Of a stretch of DNA of 38,561 nt, positions 8,000 through 16,275 are shown piece by piece. The notes under the pieces were generated by a model that was not told the DNA's origin, did no database searches, and saw nothing but the letters and a program-made list of their open reading frames with translations. The position numbers were made by a program, and so were the translations under genes. The DNA comes from Chloroflexota bacterium (lineage in GTDB: Bacteria; Chloroflexota; Dehalococcoidia; UBA2247; RBG-13-53-26): positions 1 through 38,561 of the forward strand of contig JAPLHP010000071.1 in NCBI GenBank assembly GCA_026389585.1, given 5' to 3'. The stretch's first letter is position 1; every line of letters starts with the position of its first letter.

Positions 8000-8929
8000 C
8001 TAGATGCTTTCTTCGAAATAGTCCGCGTCTATCTTTTTTACTGGATAGAGCGAAACCGTCGATACACCGACGTCATGGTCGATCATTAGCTGGGATAACT
8101 GGTCGCCGTCAATCAAGACAATCTTACTTCCGATTTGAGAAACGTAGTTTCGGGAATCATCCGTGAATCTGGAGGTCGTGATGAAGATGCCTTTCGTAGC
8201 CTTTTGTGCCTGCAATGCGCCGGCAAACTGCATGACGTCAGGTCTGCCGACAGCATTGGTGTCCCAGCGTTTCGCCTGAATATAAATGACATCGAGACCA
8301 AGCTTGTCTTCTTTGATTATTCCATCGATGCCTTCGTCCCCTGTCCGTCCTATAGCCTTTCCTGCATCAGCACGCGAGCCGCCGTAGCCCATCTTCACGA
8401 GCAACTCGACAACGATCTGTTCGAAGAATGGCGGGGACGACTTCTTGAGCTTGGCAAGCAGTTCATCGACCAGCTCTTCGCGGAGATTCTCATAGGCAGT
8501 CTCAAGTGCCTCGGAGGGCGTAGCGGTTGACATGTCAGGGGGTTCCCTTGAAGCTTTCATCTTCTCACCACGGCGCGTTCCCTTGAGTTGCTGGAACACC
8601 TGGAATTCGGGATACCGCTTCAGCAGCTTAACGTTGATCTTCGCAGGGTTTGTCTTAAGGAGGTCTTGACCCCCCGGTGTGATTCGGAAGTAACCCCTGC
8701 GGGTGGGTTCAAGCAATCCAGCCTTCTTCATGTACGTCGTGGCCCATCCAACACGGTTAACGAACGTGCGTTGGACACCGCTCGGAAGCATTTCCTCTAG
8801 GTCCGCTTCGGTAAGACCCAGTTGGGTAGAAAGCGCATCAACTGCCTCATACGTTGAAATTTCCTCGTTTCGTGCTTCCGCGAATTGAAGCAACGGCAGC
8901 ATCAGACTCTGGTAGTCAGGGATCGCCAT
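8000..8929 (-). CDS. mrr: Mrr-type restriction endonuclease
   Basis: A 309-residue protein with the two-part layout of Mrr. An N-terminal winged-helix region spans about 1-95 (the Mrr_N pattern, with VGWATTYMKKAGLLEPTRRG). A C-terminal PD-(D/E)xK nuclease domain spans about 150-300, with the active-site pattern GIDGII near 199-205 and IQAKRW near 217-222 (D...QxK, typical of Mrr). Mrr proteins cut DNA carrying foreign methylation, so this is probably a type IV restriction enzyme. The start has AGAGAGGA upstream. The gene is divergent from an EVE-like/HNH nuclease 174 bases away, which suggests a shared defence role. No methyltransferase is present, as expected for type IV. Confidence 0.85.
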   Translation of the reverse strand: MAIPDYQSLMLPLLQFAEARNEEISTYEAVDALSTQLGLTEADLEEMLPSGVQRTFVNRVGWATTYMKKAGLLEPTRRGYFRITPGGQDLLKTNPAKINVKLLKRYPEFQVFQQLKGTRRGEKMKASREPPDMSTATPSEALETAYENLREELVDELLAKLKKSSPPFFEQIVVELLVKMGYGGSRADAGKAIGRTGDEGIDGIIKEDKLGLDVIYIQAKRWDTNAVGRPDVMQFAGALQAQKATKGIFITTSRFTDDSRNYVSQIGSKIVLIDGDQLSQLMIDHDVGVSTVSLYPVKKIDADYFEESI

Positions 8930-9040
8930 AGATCGTCCTCTCTTGTATCTTCTACTCTCTCTTATGCTACTGCACTAGCTGTGGGCATTCTAGCTCAGGC
9001 GATCCAAACAAGTCAACAAGAGCATCGTGCCGCTGCCCCC

Positions 9041-9080
9041 TCTGTATCCAAGCTGAGGTTGGGCTGGTATAATGTCGCAG
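9041..9080 (+). promoter_or_regulatory. Repeated cassette with extended -10 promoter (TGG-TATAAT)
   Basis: TGGTATAAT at 9065-9073 is an extended -10 element 30 bases before the HNH gene start. The surrounding 40 bases recur at 38301-38341 with about six differences, including one gap, again upstream of a gene start. The TGnTATAAT core is kept in both copies. Confidence 0.65.
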
Positions 9081-9103
9081 CAGAGAGATAGTGGAAGCAG
9101 TAG

Positions 9104-9901
9104 ATGAACACCTTCCTTTTCACATGGAATCCCGATAAGTGGCAATGGGATGACTTGCCTCAAGCTGTGTATGAGGCGAACGCAGAGGGTCGCTACCACG
9201 ATACTTGGAGTTGTGGGGCAACACGACACATCTCTCCTGGAGATCGAGCCTTCCTCATGCGTCTTGGTGTTCCCCCAAAGGGCATCATGGGTTCAGGGGT
9301 TATTGTGTCGGAGCCCTTTGAAGGTGTTCATTGGGATTCGAGGAGAGCAGAACGTGGAGACACTGCCCATCGTGTTGAGATTATTTTCGACGTCTTGAGT
9401 GATCTCCCAATACTAGATGAGAAAGCCTTGTCATCAGATGCGCTGGGCCAGCACAACTGGTACCCGCAAGCATCAGCTACTCGTATCCCCGAAAGTACTG
9501 CAGTGCAACTCGAGTCCATTTGGTCACGGGCAACCGGTCTAACCTTCAAGCCACCTGAGAGTGCTGGACTTCCCGGCTTGCGTCTTGAAGGCACAAAACG
9601 CAGCCAGATCATCACGACATACGAACGCAACCATGAGGCACGTGAAGAATGTCTCAGGCGCCATGGCAGAAGATGCCAAGTATGTAGCCTTGCGTTTGAG
9701 GAACGCTATGGCGCCATTGGGAAAGGATTCATTCACGTACATCACGTCGTCCCTGTTTCCGGAATTGGACAGGAGTATGAGGTAGATCCCGTCAATGATC
9801 TGAGCCCAGTGTGCCCGAATTGCCATGCAATGCTACACAAGCGAACGCCACCGTTGTCAATTCATGAACTGAAGAGAATGATCCAAGCCTCTGACGTTTA
9901 G
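9104..9901 (+). CDS. EVE-like/HNH modification-dependent endonuclease
   Basis: A 265-residue two-domain protein. The N-terminal region (about 1-150) starts MNTFLFTWNPDKW and resembles the EVE/PUA fold used to read modified bases. The C-terminal region is an HNH nuclease: Cys191 and Cys194 (CQVC), the HVHH motif at about 211-214 and CPNCHAMLH at about 237-245, a zinc-bound beta-beta-alpha-metal active site. EVE-HNH proteins are known as restriction enzymes against modified phage DNA. The gene is driven by its own extended -10 promoter and is divergent from mrr, forming a two-nuclease unit. The start ATG follows GTGGAAGCAGTAG, a weak ribosome binding site. The nuclease call is firm; the EVE assignment is by pattern only. 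Confidence 0.8.
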   Translation: MNTFLFTWNPDKWQWDDLPQAVYEANAEGRYHDTWSCGATRHISPGDRAFLMRLGVPPKGIMGSGVIVSEPFEGVHWDSRRAERGDTAHRVEIIFDVLSDLPILDEKALSSDALGQHNWYPQASATRIPESTAVQLESIWSRATGLTFKPPESAGLPGLRLEGTKRSQIITTYERNHEAREECLRRHGRRCQVCSLAFEERYGAIGKGFIHVHHVVPVSGIGQEYEVDPVNDLSPVCPNCHAMLHKRTPPLSIHELKRMIQASDV

Positions 9902-10137
9902 GTTGAGCGGATGGGGTCCCACCTCTTGAATGCTTGCTCCACCAGCGCCTTGCAGACCTTCAGACTATCCTCGACTGTCACCGAGCGCGTGTACCTCTGC
10001 ACCATCTCCAAGCTTTCCCATCCCCCAAATCCTTGATGGTCATAATGATCTGTATACCCCCTGAAGTTGACTCTCCAGACATTGGTTCCCTTCGGTTGGA
10101 ATTTGGCCAGCCACGCTCCGAGATACTGTGCTGACAT
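9898..10137 (-). pseudogene. C-terminal remnant of a tyrosine recombinase (integrase)
   Basis: This 79-codon frame contains GWESLEMVQRYTRSV, typical of the end of tyrosine recombinases, where the W of the final helix motif and the catalytic Tyr are conserved, followed by the usual EDSLK tail. The Arg, Lys and HxxR parts of the active site, normally about 100-150 residues earlier, are missing, so it cannot be active. The upstream 40 residues are not recognisable. It overlaps the end of the HNH gene by four bases, and suggests the restriction pair arrived on an integrating element. Confidence 0.65.
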
Positions 10138-10182
10138 AGCACCAAAGGGTGCACAAGCCGTTTATCTGCATGGTTCTTGATC

Positions 10183-10191
10183 TGTTATAAT
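10183..10191 (+). promoter_or_regulatory. Extended -10 promoter (TGT-TATAAT) for sppA
   Basis: TGTTATAAT ends 24 bases before the sppA ATG; a ribosome binding site (AGGAGA) lies between. No clear -35 is seen. Confidence 0.5.
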
Positions 10192-10215
10192 TGTGGTCAG
10201 GAGAGTTGATAGACG

Positions 10216-11004
10216 ATGAATATGCCACTAGGGACAGGGATCGGTGTCTGGGAATTATTCGGCCCTATAAGCGGTACCGGCAGGTTGAGGGATTACACGA
10301 ATGCGATCGAAGGTTTGAAGAATAGCCGCAGGATCAAGTCGGTTATCATCAATGTAGATTCGCCGGGGGGGCTGGCTACGGCTTCTAATGGCCTCTACTG
10401 CGCCGTTTCGAGGCTGTCGGCCAAGAAGCCGGTTGTGGCCTTCGTCAGCGGGACCTGCGCCTCGGGTTCCTACATGGCAAGCTGTGCTGCCACCAAGATT
10501 GTAGCCCTCCCCACAGCGGTGGTGGGGTCAATAGGCGTCCTCTCTGTCAGGCCCATATTGCAGGACTTGCTGAACAAGGTGGGTATCCACGTTGATGTCA
10601 CCAAGAGCGGCCGCCTGAAGGATATGGGTGGTTTCTACCGGGAGCCGACTGAAGAGGAGAAGAGGAAGGAAGAGGAGCTCATCACTGGCTTTTACAACTA
10701 TTTTGTCTCGGTTGTGGCTAAAGGCCGGAAGATGGATGAGGGTAAAGTGAAGGAACTGGCCACGGGAGAGGTTTTCCTGGGAGAGAAGGCCAAATCTCTG
10801 GGGCTTATTGATGAAGTGGGTGATTTTGACGTGGCCGTTGACCTGGCTGCTGATTTAGGCAAGGTGGCGCGCCACCTTATTCCGGTCAGACGGCGGTCCA
10901 GCTTGTCTGAAAGGCTTTTCTTGAGGTTTGCCGGTACTGCGCCTGAGGATTTCATAACTGCAGCTGAGTCTTTGCTCAGCCGCCGCATCTATTATCGCTC
11001 CTGA
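10216..11004 (+). CDS. sppA: S49 family serine peptidase, SppA-like (short form)
   Basis: A 262-residue signal-peptide-peptidase A homologue with a Ser-Lys dyad. Ser83 lies in CASGSY and Lys135 in GRLKDMG; the 52-residue spacing matches that recalled for Bacillus SppA. DSPGGLA near 50-56 and VGSIGVL near 110-116 are typical oligomer and substrate-groove segments. Unlike many SppA proteins it has no N-terminal membrane helix, so it may be cytoplasmic or peripherally bound. The ATG is preceded by AGGAGA and an extended -10 promoter. It converges on the B-box gene and is probably a single-gene unit. Confidence 0.85.
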   Translation: MNMPLGTGIGVWELFGPISGTGRLRDYTNAIEGLKNSRRIKSVIINVDSPGGLATASNGLYCAVSRLSAKKPVVAFVSGTCASGSYMASCAATKIVALPTAVVGSIGVLSVRPILQDLLNKVGIHVDVTKSGRLKDMGGFYREPTEEEKRKEEELITGFYNYFVSVVAKGRKMDEGKVKELATGEVFLGEKAKSLGLIDEVGDFDVAVDLAADLGKVARHLIPVRRRSSLSERLFLRFAGTAPEDFITAAESLLSRRIYYRS

Positions 11005-11513
11005 GAGCATGGGACTCTGTCTAGCGCAGGCGGACGACAGCTACCATGATACCTACTGCTATCGTACAGGCTGATGTAGGTAAAGAAGGTCAGGGCATCT
11101 CCCGAGAAGCCCACGTTGCTCACGACGTAGCTCAAGGCGACGCCAACGCCGGCGATAACCTGTAGGGCTGTGCCACGCTTGCGGTTCACGGAGCGACTGA
11201 GCACCTCTCCTATCGAATAACCTGCACCGGCGGCCAACGCAATGCTGAGGAGAAGACTGGCGGAGAACAGGGGTATCAGGTCGCGGAGCCATGCCCACGC
11301 TATGCCAATGGCGATAGCCAGGACTAACCCCAGGCCGGCAGCCTTGAGGTATTGGAGAGGCGTGATCTGGTAGGTGGGCAGACGCTTGACCCCGGCGCAG
11401 TCTCTGCACCGGGCACCTACAGGGGTCTGGACCAGGCACTTGGGACAGATGGGGATGCCGCATTTTCCGCAGGCCAGGTTGGTCTCTACATTAGGATGGG
11501 CGGCGCATTTCAT
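10992..11513 (-). CDS. B-box zinc-finger membrane protein, probable C-terminal frameshift
   Basis: The N-terminus is a B-box-like zinc finger (CAAHPNVETNLACGKCG, CPKCL, CRDC within residues 3-40). At least three hydrophobic segments follow near 55-76, 80-100 and 115-135. From about residue 158 the sequence becomes hydrophilic and unlike the family (SSRYHG..., overlapping sppA by 13 bases). In another frame from about 11060-11065 the DNA encodes IAVGIMVAVVRLR and stops at 11021, which restores a fourth membrane segment and removes the overlap. I infer an indel near 11060, true or assembly error. It is the last gene of the rny-ymdB-PHP group. Function is unknown beyond membrane attachment. Confidence 0.65.
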   Translation of the reverse strand: MKCAAHPNVETNLACGKCGIPICPKCLVQTPVGARCRDCAGVKRLPTYQITPLQYLKAAGLGLVLAIAIGIAWAWLRDLIPLFSASLLLSIALAAGAGYSIGEVLSRSVNRKRGTALQVIAGVGVALSYVVSNVGFSGDALTFFTYISLYDSSRYHGSCRPPALDRVPCSQER

Positions 11514-11533
11514 TCACATATCGTTTTAGATGG

Positions 11534-12367
11534 CTAAGTGGCCCTTTTTCGGCTGAGAGCGAAGAGGCGCTTGATGCACTCGGGAGGTACTTTAACCCCC
11601 CCTATGGGGGTCTCAGTCGTGTTGTCGAAGCCATGGTAATCACTGCCTCCAGTGGCGATCAGCCCATGCTTGTGGGCTATGGAGGCCAATTGCTGGATTG
11701 ACCTGGGATTATAGTTACTGTAATAGACCTCCAGGCCGATCAGCCCCACCCTCTGGAGCCGTGGAATGAGATCCTCCAGATTTTCCATGTCGGCCGGATG
11801 GGCCAGGACTGGAAGCCCACCCACCCTCACCACCAGTTCCACCACCTCCTCAGGTGTCATCTTCTCCCGCTCCGCATAGGCCGGCCCTTCCCTGCCGATG
11901 TATTTGACGAAGGCTTCCTTGGAAGATTGGACATAGCCTTTCTCCATAATAGCCTGGGCAATGTGGGGCCGCCCTACGGAACCGCTCCCGGCTATCTCCT
12001 GCACCCTCTCCCACTCGATGTGGATTCCCAGATTGGCCAGCTTGGCGATCATCTTCTGTGCCCGTATCTTCCGTGAACCACGCAGTTCTACCAGTTTCTT
12101 TATCAATTCCGCGTCAGCGCAATCTATGAAATAACCCAGAACATGAACCTCACCGTGGGGGACGTCAGTGCTGACCTCTACACCGGGGATGACCTTGAGG
12201 GTGGGGAATGCCTGCGCCGCTTTCAGGGCAGGGGCAATTCCCTCTACAGAGTCGTGGTCGGTAATGGCGATGACCTCCAGCCCCAAGGTGGCTGCTGTGT
12301 TTACCAGCTCTTCAGGACTGTAGCGCCCGTCCGAGGCGGTACTGTGGAGATGCAGGTCGAACTTCAT
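11534..12367 (-). CDS. PHP-domain phosphoesterase (YciV/TrpH-like)
   Basis: A 277-residue PHP-family metal-dependent phosphoesterase. Motifs in order: DLHLHSTASDG at 4-14, ITDHDSVEG near 36-44, PGVEVS near 61-66, VLGYFID near 74-80, LAHPADM near 190 and GGSDYHG near 240, supplying the usual His/Asp/Glu metal cluster. Close relatives hydrolyse nucleotides such as 3',5'-bisphosphates or act as 5'-3' exonuclease on short RNA (RNase AM). The gene follows ymdB by three bases and lies downstream of rny, consistent with a nucleotide or RNA turnover role. Exact substrate not determinable. Confidence 0.85.
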   Translation of the reverse strand: MKFDLHLHSTASDGRYSPEELVNTAATLGLEVIAITDHDSVEGIAPALKAAQAFPTLKVIPGVEVSTDVPHGEVHVLGYFIDCADAELIKKLVELRGSRKIRAQKMIAKLANLGIHIEWERVQEIAGSGSVGRPHIAQAIMEKGYVQSSKEAFVKYIGREGPAYAEREKMTPEEVVELVVRVGGLPVLAHPADMENLEDLIPRLQRVGLIGLEVYYSNYNPRSIQQLASIAHKHGLIATGGSDYHGFDNTTETPIGGVKVPPECIKRLFALSRKRAT

Positions 12368-12370
12368 GGA

Positions 12371-13138
12371 CTACACTGCTTCTCTATCAACGCGGATGAT
12401 GCTGGTGGCCCGTCCTGTGCCTAGTTCTACCTCCACCAGCACCGAATTGAAAATGTTGGCTCCCTTCCCCACTGATAGTCGACTGGGCATGTGTGTCAGG
12501 AAGCGCTTGATTACCTCGTCAACGTCGTCACCAATGATGGAGTCGGCGGGACCCACCATGCCTATGTCAGTGACATAGGCTGTTCCTTTTGGCAGAATGC
12601 GTGTATCAATGGTTCCCACGTGCGTGTGTGTTCCCACCACAGCGCTGACCCTCCCGTCGAGATACCGTCCCATGGCATTCTTCTCCGAGGTTGCCTCAGC
12701 GTGGAAGTCGATCACAATGGCATCAGGCTTGGTTTCAAGTTTCTGCAGCAGATGGTTCATTGCCCTGAAGGGGCAGTCGGCGTCGCCCATGAAGGTGCGC
12801 CCTGCCAGGCTGACTACCAGGACGGTTTGCCACCATAAATACCCGCGGCCTGGGACCCCTGGGGCGTAGTTGAGCGGACGGAGAATGGGCATCTCAGTGT
12901 CAAGAAGGGGGAGGATCTCCCTCTGCGCCCAGATGTGATTACCGGAAGTGAGGACATCGACGCCACTCTGGAGAAGCTCTTCAGCGGTTTCCGGGGTCAG
13001 CCCTTTCCCGCCAGCGGCATTCTCAGCGTTAGCGACAACCAGATCAAGCTGCAAATCACGACGCAGGCCTGGCATCAGGTTACGGACGGCTCTTCTGCCA
13101 GGCCTGCCGATGATGTCACCGACTAGTAGTATCCGCAA
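12371..13138 (-). CDS. ymdB: YmdB-type metallophosphoesterase
   Basis: A 255-residue calcineurin-like phosphoesterase of the TIGR00282/YmdB family, known in Bacillus as a 2',3'-cyclic nucleotide phosphodiesterase. Metal-site motifs are present in order: GDIIGRPG at 7-14, NAENAAGGKG near 37-46, SGNHIW near 65-70, DFHAEATSEK near 144-153 and GTHTHVGT near 169-176. Length is normal (264 in Bacillus). It starts 16 bases after rny, and the rny-ymdB pair is conserved in many Gram-positive bacteria. Confidence 0.93.
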   Translation of the reverse strand: MRILLVGDIIGRPGRRAVRNLMPGLRRDLQLDLVVANAENAAGGKGLTPETAEELLQSGVDVLTSGNHIWAQREILPLLDTEMPILRPLNYAPGVPGRGYLWWQTVLVVSLAGRTFMGDADCPFRAMNHLLQKLETKPDAIVIDFHAEATSEKNAMGRYLDGRVSAVVGTHTHVGTIDTRILPKGTAYVTDIGMVGPADSIIGDDVDEVIKRFLTHMPSRLSVGKGANIFNSVLVEVELGTGRATSIIRVDREAV

Positions 13139-13154
13139 TGGTTTCTAGTCACCT

Positions 13155-14693
13155 CTATTTGGCGTAGTCTACCGCCCTGGTTTCCCTGATTACAGTAATC
13201 TTTATTTGACCTGGATAGTTCAAACTTTCTTCTACTTTCTTTACAATGTCACGTGCGAGTCTCATTGACCCTATGTCGTCAATCTCCTCAGGCTTTACCA
13301 TGATGCGGATTTCTCTGCCGGCCTGTATTGCGTAGGACCTTTCAACCCCGGCAAAGCTGTTGGCTATGCTCTCCAAGGCTTCTAGGTGCTTCAAGTATTG
13401 TTCCAGCGCTGAACGTCTTGCGCCAGGCCTTGCCCCACTGATAGCGTCTGCAGCAGAGACAATGAAACTCTCAGCAGTGCTCATCTCCACCTCTCCATGG
13501 TGCGCTGCGATAGCCAGCACCACGTCAGGGGATTTCTCCCATTGCTTTACAATGTCGGCCCCTATCTGAGCATGGGGCCCTGCTGTTTCAAAGTCCACTG
13601 CCTTTCCAAGGTCATGAAGCAAACCTGCCCTTTTGGAGATTTCGATGTTGGCCTTTGCTTCGGTAGCTATCATACCGGCGAGTATAGCGACCTCAACACT
13701 ATGTGTCAGGACATTCTGCCCATAACTGAAGCGGTATTTCAGCCTACCAAGCATTTTGATAAGCTCAATGGGTACCCCCTGCACCCCCGCTCTATTGGCT
13801 GCCTGCTCTCCTTCAGTGCGGATGGTTGTCTCAACCTCGTTCCTTGCCTTTTGCACCATTTCCTCAATTCGGGCCGGATGGATTCGGCCGTCGAGGATGA
13901 GCCTTTCCAGCGCAATACGGGCGATCTCCCGACGCACCGGGTCGAAGCAAGAGAGGGTGACTGTCCCCGGGGTGTCATCTATGATCAGATCCACTCCGGT
14001 GGCATGTTCCAGCGCTCTGATGTTTCGTCCCTCGCGTCCGATGAGGCGACCCTTCATGTCATCCCCTGGCAGGGGAACAACTGAGACAGTGCTCTCTGCC
14101 ACCACATCGCTGGCGCAGCGCTGAATAGCTTGAGACAGGATATCTCGAGCTCTTTTGTCGCTTTCCTCTTTGACCGCTGTTTCCATCTCGCGCACCCGTC
14201 GGGATGCTTCGTCCCGAATCTCGTTATCCACCCGCTGGAGCAGGAATTCCTTTGCCTCGGCAGAAGACATACAGGCTACCATTTCCAGTTGTTGCTGCTG
14301 CTTTTGCCGCAGCTCTTCCACTCGAGCCCGCGTTCTGTCGCTCTCTCTTTCCTTGGCCGTGATATTGTGGTCACGGCGCTGAAGAGCCTCGTCCCTGTGT
14401 TCCAGGTTCTCTTCTTTCTGAGTGAGACGTCTCTCCACTTTCTGCAGCTCAGTGCGGGTCTCACGGTAGCTGGCTTCTGCCTCGGCCTTCATGTTGATGG
14501 CTGCTTCTTTAGCCTCGAGGAGGATGGCCTTTTGTTTCTCCTGCGCTTCGGCAACAAGCTTTTGGGCCTCCTCAGCCGCTGTGCGAGCTCTGCGGCTGGC
14601 TATCATCTGCCTGGCTAGGAATACAACTGCACCTCCAACGACGAAGCAAGCCAAGCCAACAGGTACCACTATTAAGTTGGAAGCCACCTTCAC
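13155..14693 (-). CDS. rny: Ribonuclease Y
   Basis: A 512-residue RNase Y, the membrane-anchored endoribonuclease that starts mRNA decay in bacteria lacking RNase E. One membrane helix lies at about 5-27, followed by a long coiled coil (about 30-200), a KH RNA-binding domain with [12 protein letters not shown] near 215-226, and an HD domain with LLHDLGKA near 352-359. The start is GTG at 14693, behind AAAGGCAG. A promoter lies 54-84 bases upstream. It heads a probable four-gene operon (rny, ymdB, PHP, B-box). Confidence 0.97.
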   Translation of the reverse strand: MKVASNLIVVPVGLACFVVGGAVVFLARQMIASRRARTAAEEAQKLVAEAQEKQKAILLEAKEAAINMKAEAEASYRETRTELQKVERRLTQKEENLEHRDEALQRRDHNITAKERESDRTRARVEELRQKQQQQLEMVACMSSAEAKEFLLQRVDNEIRDEASRRVREMETAVKEESDKRARDILSQAIQRCASDVVAESTVSVVPLPGDDMKGRLIGREGRNIRALEHATGVDLIIDDTPGTVTLSCFDPVRREIARIALERLILDGRIHPARIEEMVQKARNEVETTIRTEGEQAANRAGVQGVPIELIKMLGRLKYRFSYGQNVLTHSVEVAILAGMIATEAKANIEISKRAGLLHDLGKAVDFETAGPHAQIGADIVKQWEKSPDVVLAIAAHHGEVEMSTAESFIVSAADAISGARPGARRSALEQYLKHLEALESIANSFAGVERSYAIQAGREIRIMVKPEEIDDIGSMRLARDIVKKVEESLNYPGQIKITVIRETRAVDYAK

Positions 14694-14748
14694 CTGCCTT
14701 TCTATACTGAAGCTTCCAGGCTGGGGGGTAGACTACTACGATGCGTAT

Positions 14749-14777
14749 ATTAAACGCCTTATGTCACTTGGTGTCAA
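14749..14777 (-). promoter_or_regulatory. rny: Promoter for rny operon (TTGACA-17-TTTAAT)
   Basis: On the minus strand TTGACA (14777-14772) is followed after 17 bases by TTTAAT (14754-14749); a TAATAT two bases later is an alternative. The leader contains an imperfect palindrome, CTGAAGCTTCCAG, at 14707-14719. Confidence 0.6.
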
Positions 14778-14845
14778 GCAATGGCTTCGGTGTGTGGATG
14801 ATCAACGTTTAAGATAGCATCATATGGGAAATAGGAGAGTAGAGA

Positions 14846-16015
14846 CTAACTTACCAGCACCAGGTTATTTCGGTGCATTACCTCGGCGCCATATTCGTAG
14901 CCCAGAAGGGGCATGATCCGCTCGGAATGGACACCTTTGATAGACTGGATGTCAGAGGAACTGTAGTTTGATATCCCGCAGGCTATGTGGTTGCCCTGCA
15001 GATCAACGATATCGACGAGGTCGCCGCGGTGGAATTCTCTTTCCGTGTCCTTGATCCCGGCGGGCAGCAAGCTGCCCTTTCCTTTTTTGAGAGCCGTTGC
15101 TGCCCCGTCATCGACAATAATCCTCCCCCGTGAAGACAGCCTGCTGACCATCCACCTCTTTCTGCTCTCCAGTTTGGTCGTTGTGGGTAGGAAAAGGGTG
15201 CCGATGGATTCTCCCTCAGCCAGCTTGGTGATGACGTCAGGCAGGCTGCCATCCGCAATGGCTACAGCTATGGCTGAACTGGTAGCTACCTTAGCCGCCG
15301 CGATCTTGGTGGCCATCCCGCCGGTGCCGCGGCTCGTGCCAGCGCCGCCAGCTATGCGCTCAATATCGGCATCGATCCTCTTCACTGCGGGAATGAGTCT
15401 GGCTTTGGAATCAAGGCGGGGGTCCGCTGTATAGAGCCCGGCAACATCGCTGAGCAGTATCAGGAGATTGGCATCCACCAGGTTGGCCACCATGGCAGAA
15501 AGGTTATCGTTGTCCCCGAATTTGGCCTCTTTGATCTCGTCGGTGGCTACTACATCGTTTTCATTGATGATGGGCACTACCCTTAAGTCAAGCAAGGATA
15601 GAAGGGTGTTGCGGGCATTAAGATAGCCGGCACGGTCCGAGAGGTCGGCTTTGGTGAGCAAAGCCTGGGCGACAACGATGCCGTGTTTGTCGAAGAGTTG
15701 CTCATAGGTGTGCATCAGGCAACCCTGGCCTACTGCAGCCAGTACCTGTCTGAAGGGGATGTCCTTGCGGTCCCGTTTGAGGCTCAACTTGTCTCTGCCG
15801 GCAGCAATGGCGCCGGAGGAAACAAGGATTATCTCATGACCCTGCTGATGCAGCTTGGCTACCTGGCCCACCAGGTCTGTCATCGTGTCAGGATCAAGGC
15901 GTCCGGTACCACCGGTGAGCAGATTGGTGCCAAGTTTGATTACCAAACGGTGGTAATGAGGAGCCTTCGACGATGTGCCGTGTTCTTTAGGTTTTGTCCG
16001 TTTCGTCTTGTCCAT
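14846..16015 (-). CDS. proB: Glutamate 5-kinase
   Basis: A 389-residue ProB catalysing ATP-dependent phosphorylation of glutamate, the first step of proline synthesis. The amino-acid-kinase domain (about 20-275) shows VIKLGTNLLTGG, VSSGAIAAG, INENDVVATDE, FGDNDNLSAMVA and GTGGMATKIAAA. A C-terminal PUA domain (about 295-375) is present, as in E. coli. About 20 lysine-rich residues precede the domain. proA is not next to it, so the pathway is split. It has its own strong promoter and is divergent from the Smr gene. Confidence 0.96.
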   Translation of the reverse strand: MDKTKRTKPKEHGTSSKAPHYHRLVIKLGTNLLTGGTGRLDPDTMTDLVGQVAKLHQQGHEIILVSSGAIAAGRDKLSLKRDRKDIPFRQVLAAVGQGCLMHTYEQLFDKHGIVVAQALLTKADLSDRAGYLNARNTLLSLLDLRVVPIINENDVVATDEIKEAKFGDNDNLSAMVANLVDANLLILLSDVAGLYTADPRLDSKARLIPAVKRIDADIERIAGGAGTSRGTGGMATKIAAAKVATSSAIAVAIADGSLPDVITKLAEGESIGTLFLPTTTKLESRKRWMVSRLSSRGRIIVDDGAATALKKGKGSLLPAGIKDTEREFHRGDLVDIVDLQGNHIACGISNYSSSDIQSIKGVHSERIMPLLGYEYGAEVMHRNNLVLVS

Positions 16016-16044
16016 TGTTGGAGTTCCGCTGCAAACCAGCCTAG

Positions 16045-16073
16045 ATTATATAACTGCACCTGGGCCTTCACAA
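16045..16073 (-). promoter_or_regulatory. proB: Promoter for proB (TTGTGA-17-TATAAT)
   Basis: On the minus strand TTGTGA (16073-16068) and a perfect TATAAT (16050-16045) are separated by 17 bases. The predicted transcript starts about 20-25 bases before the proB ATG. Confidence 0.7.
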
Positions 16074-16203
16074 GCATGAGTTGAGAAACACCTTAATCTG
16101 TGGGCTCTGTCGTATCTTTGTCACCCCCCATTGCTGTAGGGGCTACGCTACCCTGTTATTGTTATTGTCACAAGGCTACCAGGCTAAATTTCACCCCTTG
16201 ACT

Positions 16204-16232
16204 TTGACTGACGTCAGGCAGCCCTGTAGAAT
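16204..16232 (+). promoter_or_regulatory. Promoter for the Smr gene (TTGACT-17-TAGAAT)
   Basis: TTGACT at 16204-16209 and TAGAAT at 16227-16232 are 17 bases apart. A second overlapping TTGACT lies six bases upstream. This promoter places the transcript start near 16239, which excludes the upstream ATG at 16081 as the real start. Confidence 0.65.
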
Positions 16233-16275
16233 TAGCCCGCTCAGGGGAATTGAGTCTGGAGTGATTGGGAAGGAC

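Noticed and set aside
16081-16275. N-terminal extension of the Smr protein
   Set aside because: It begins upstream of the predicted promoter, encodes no recognisable domain and lacks a ribosome binding site.
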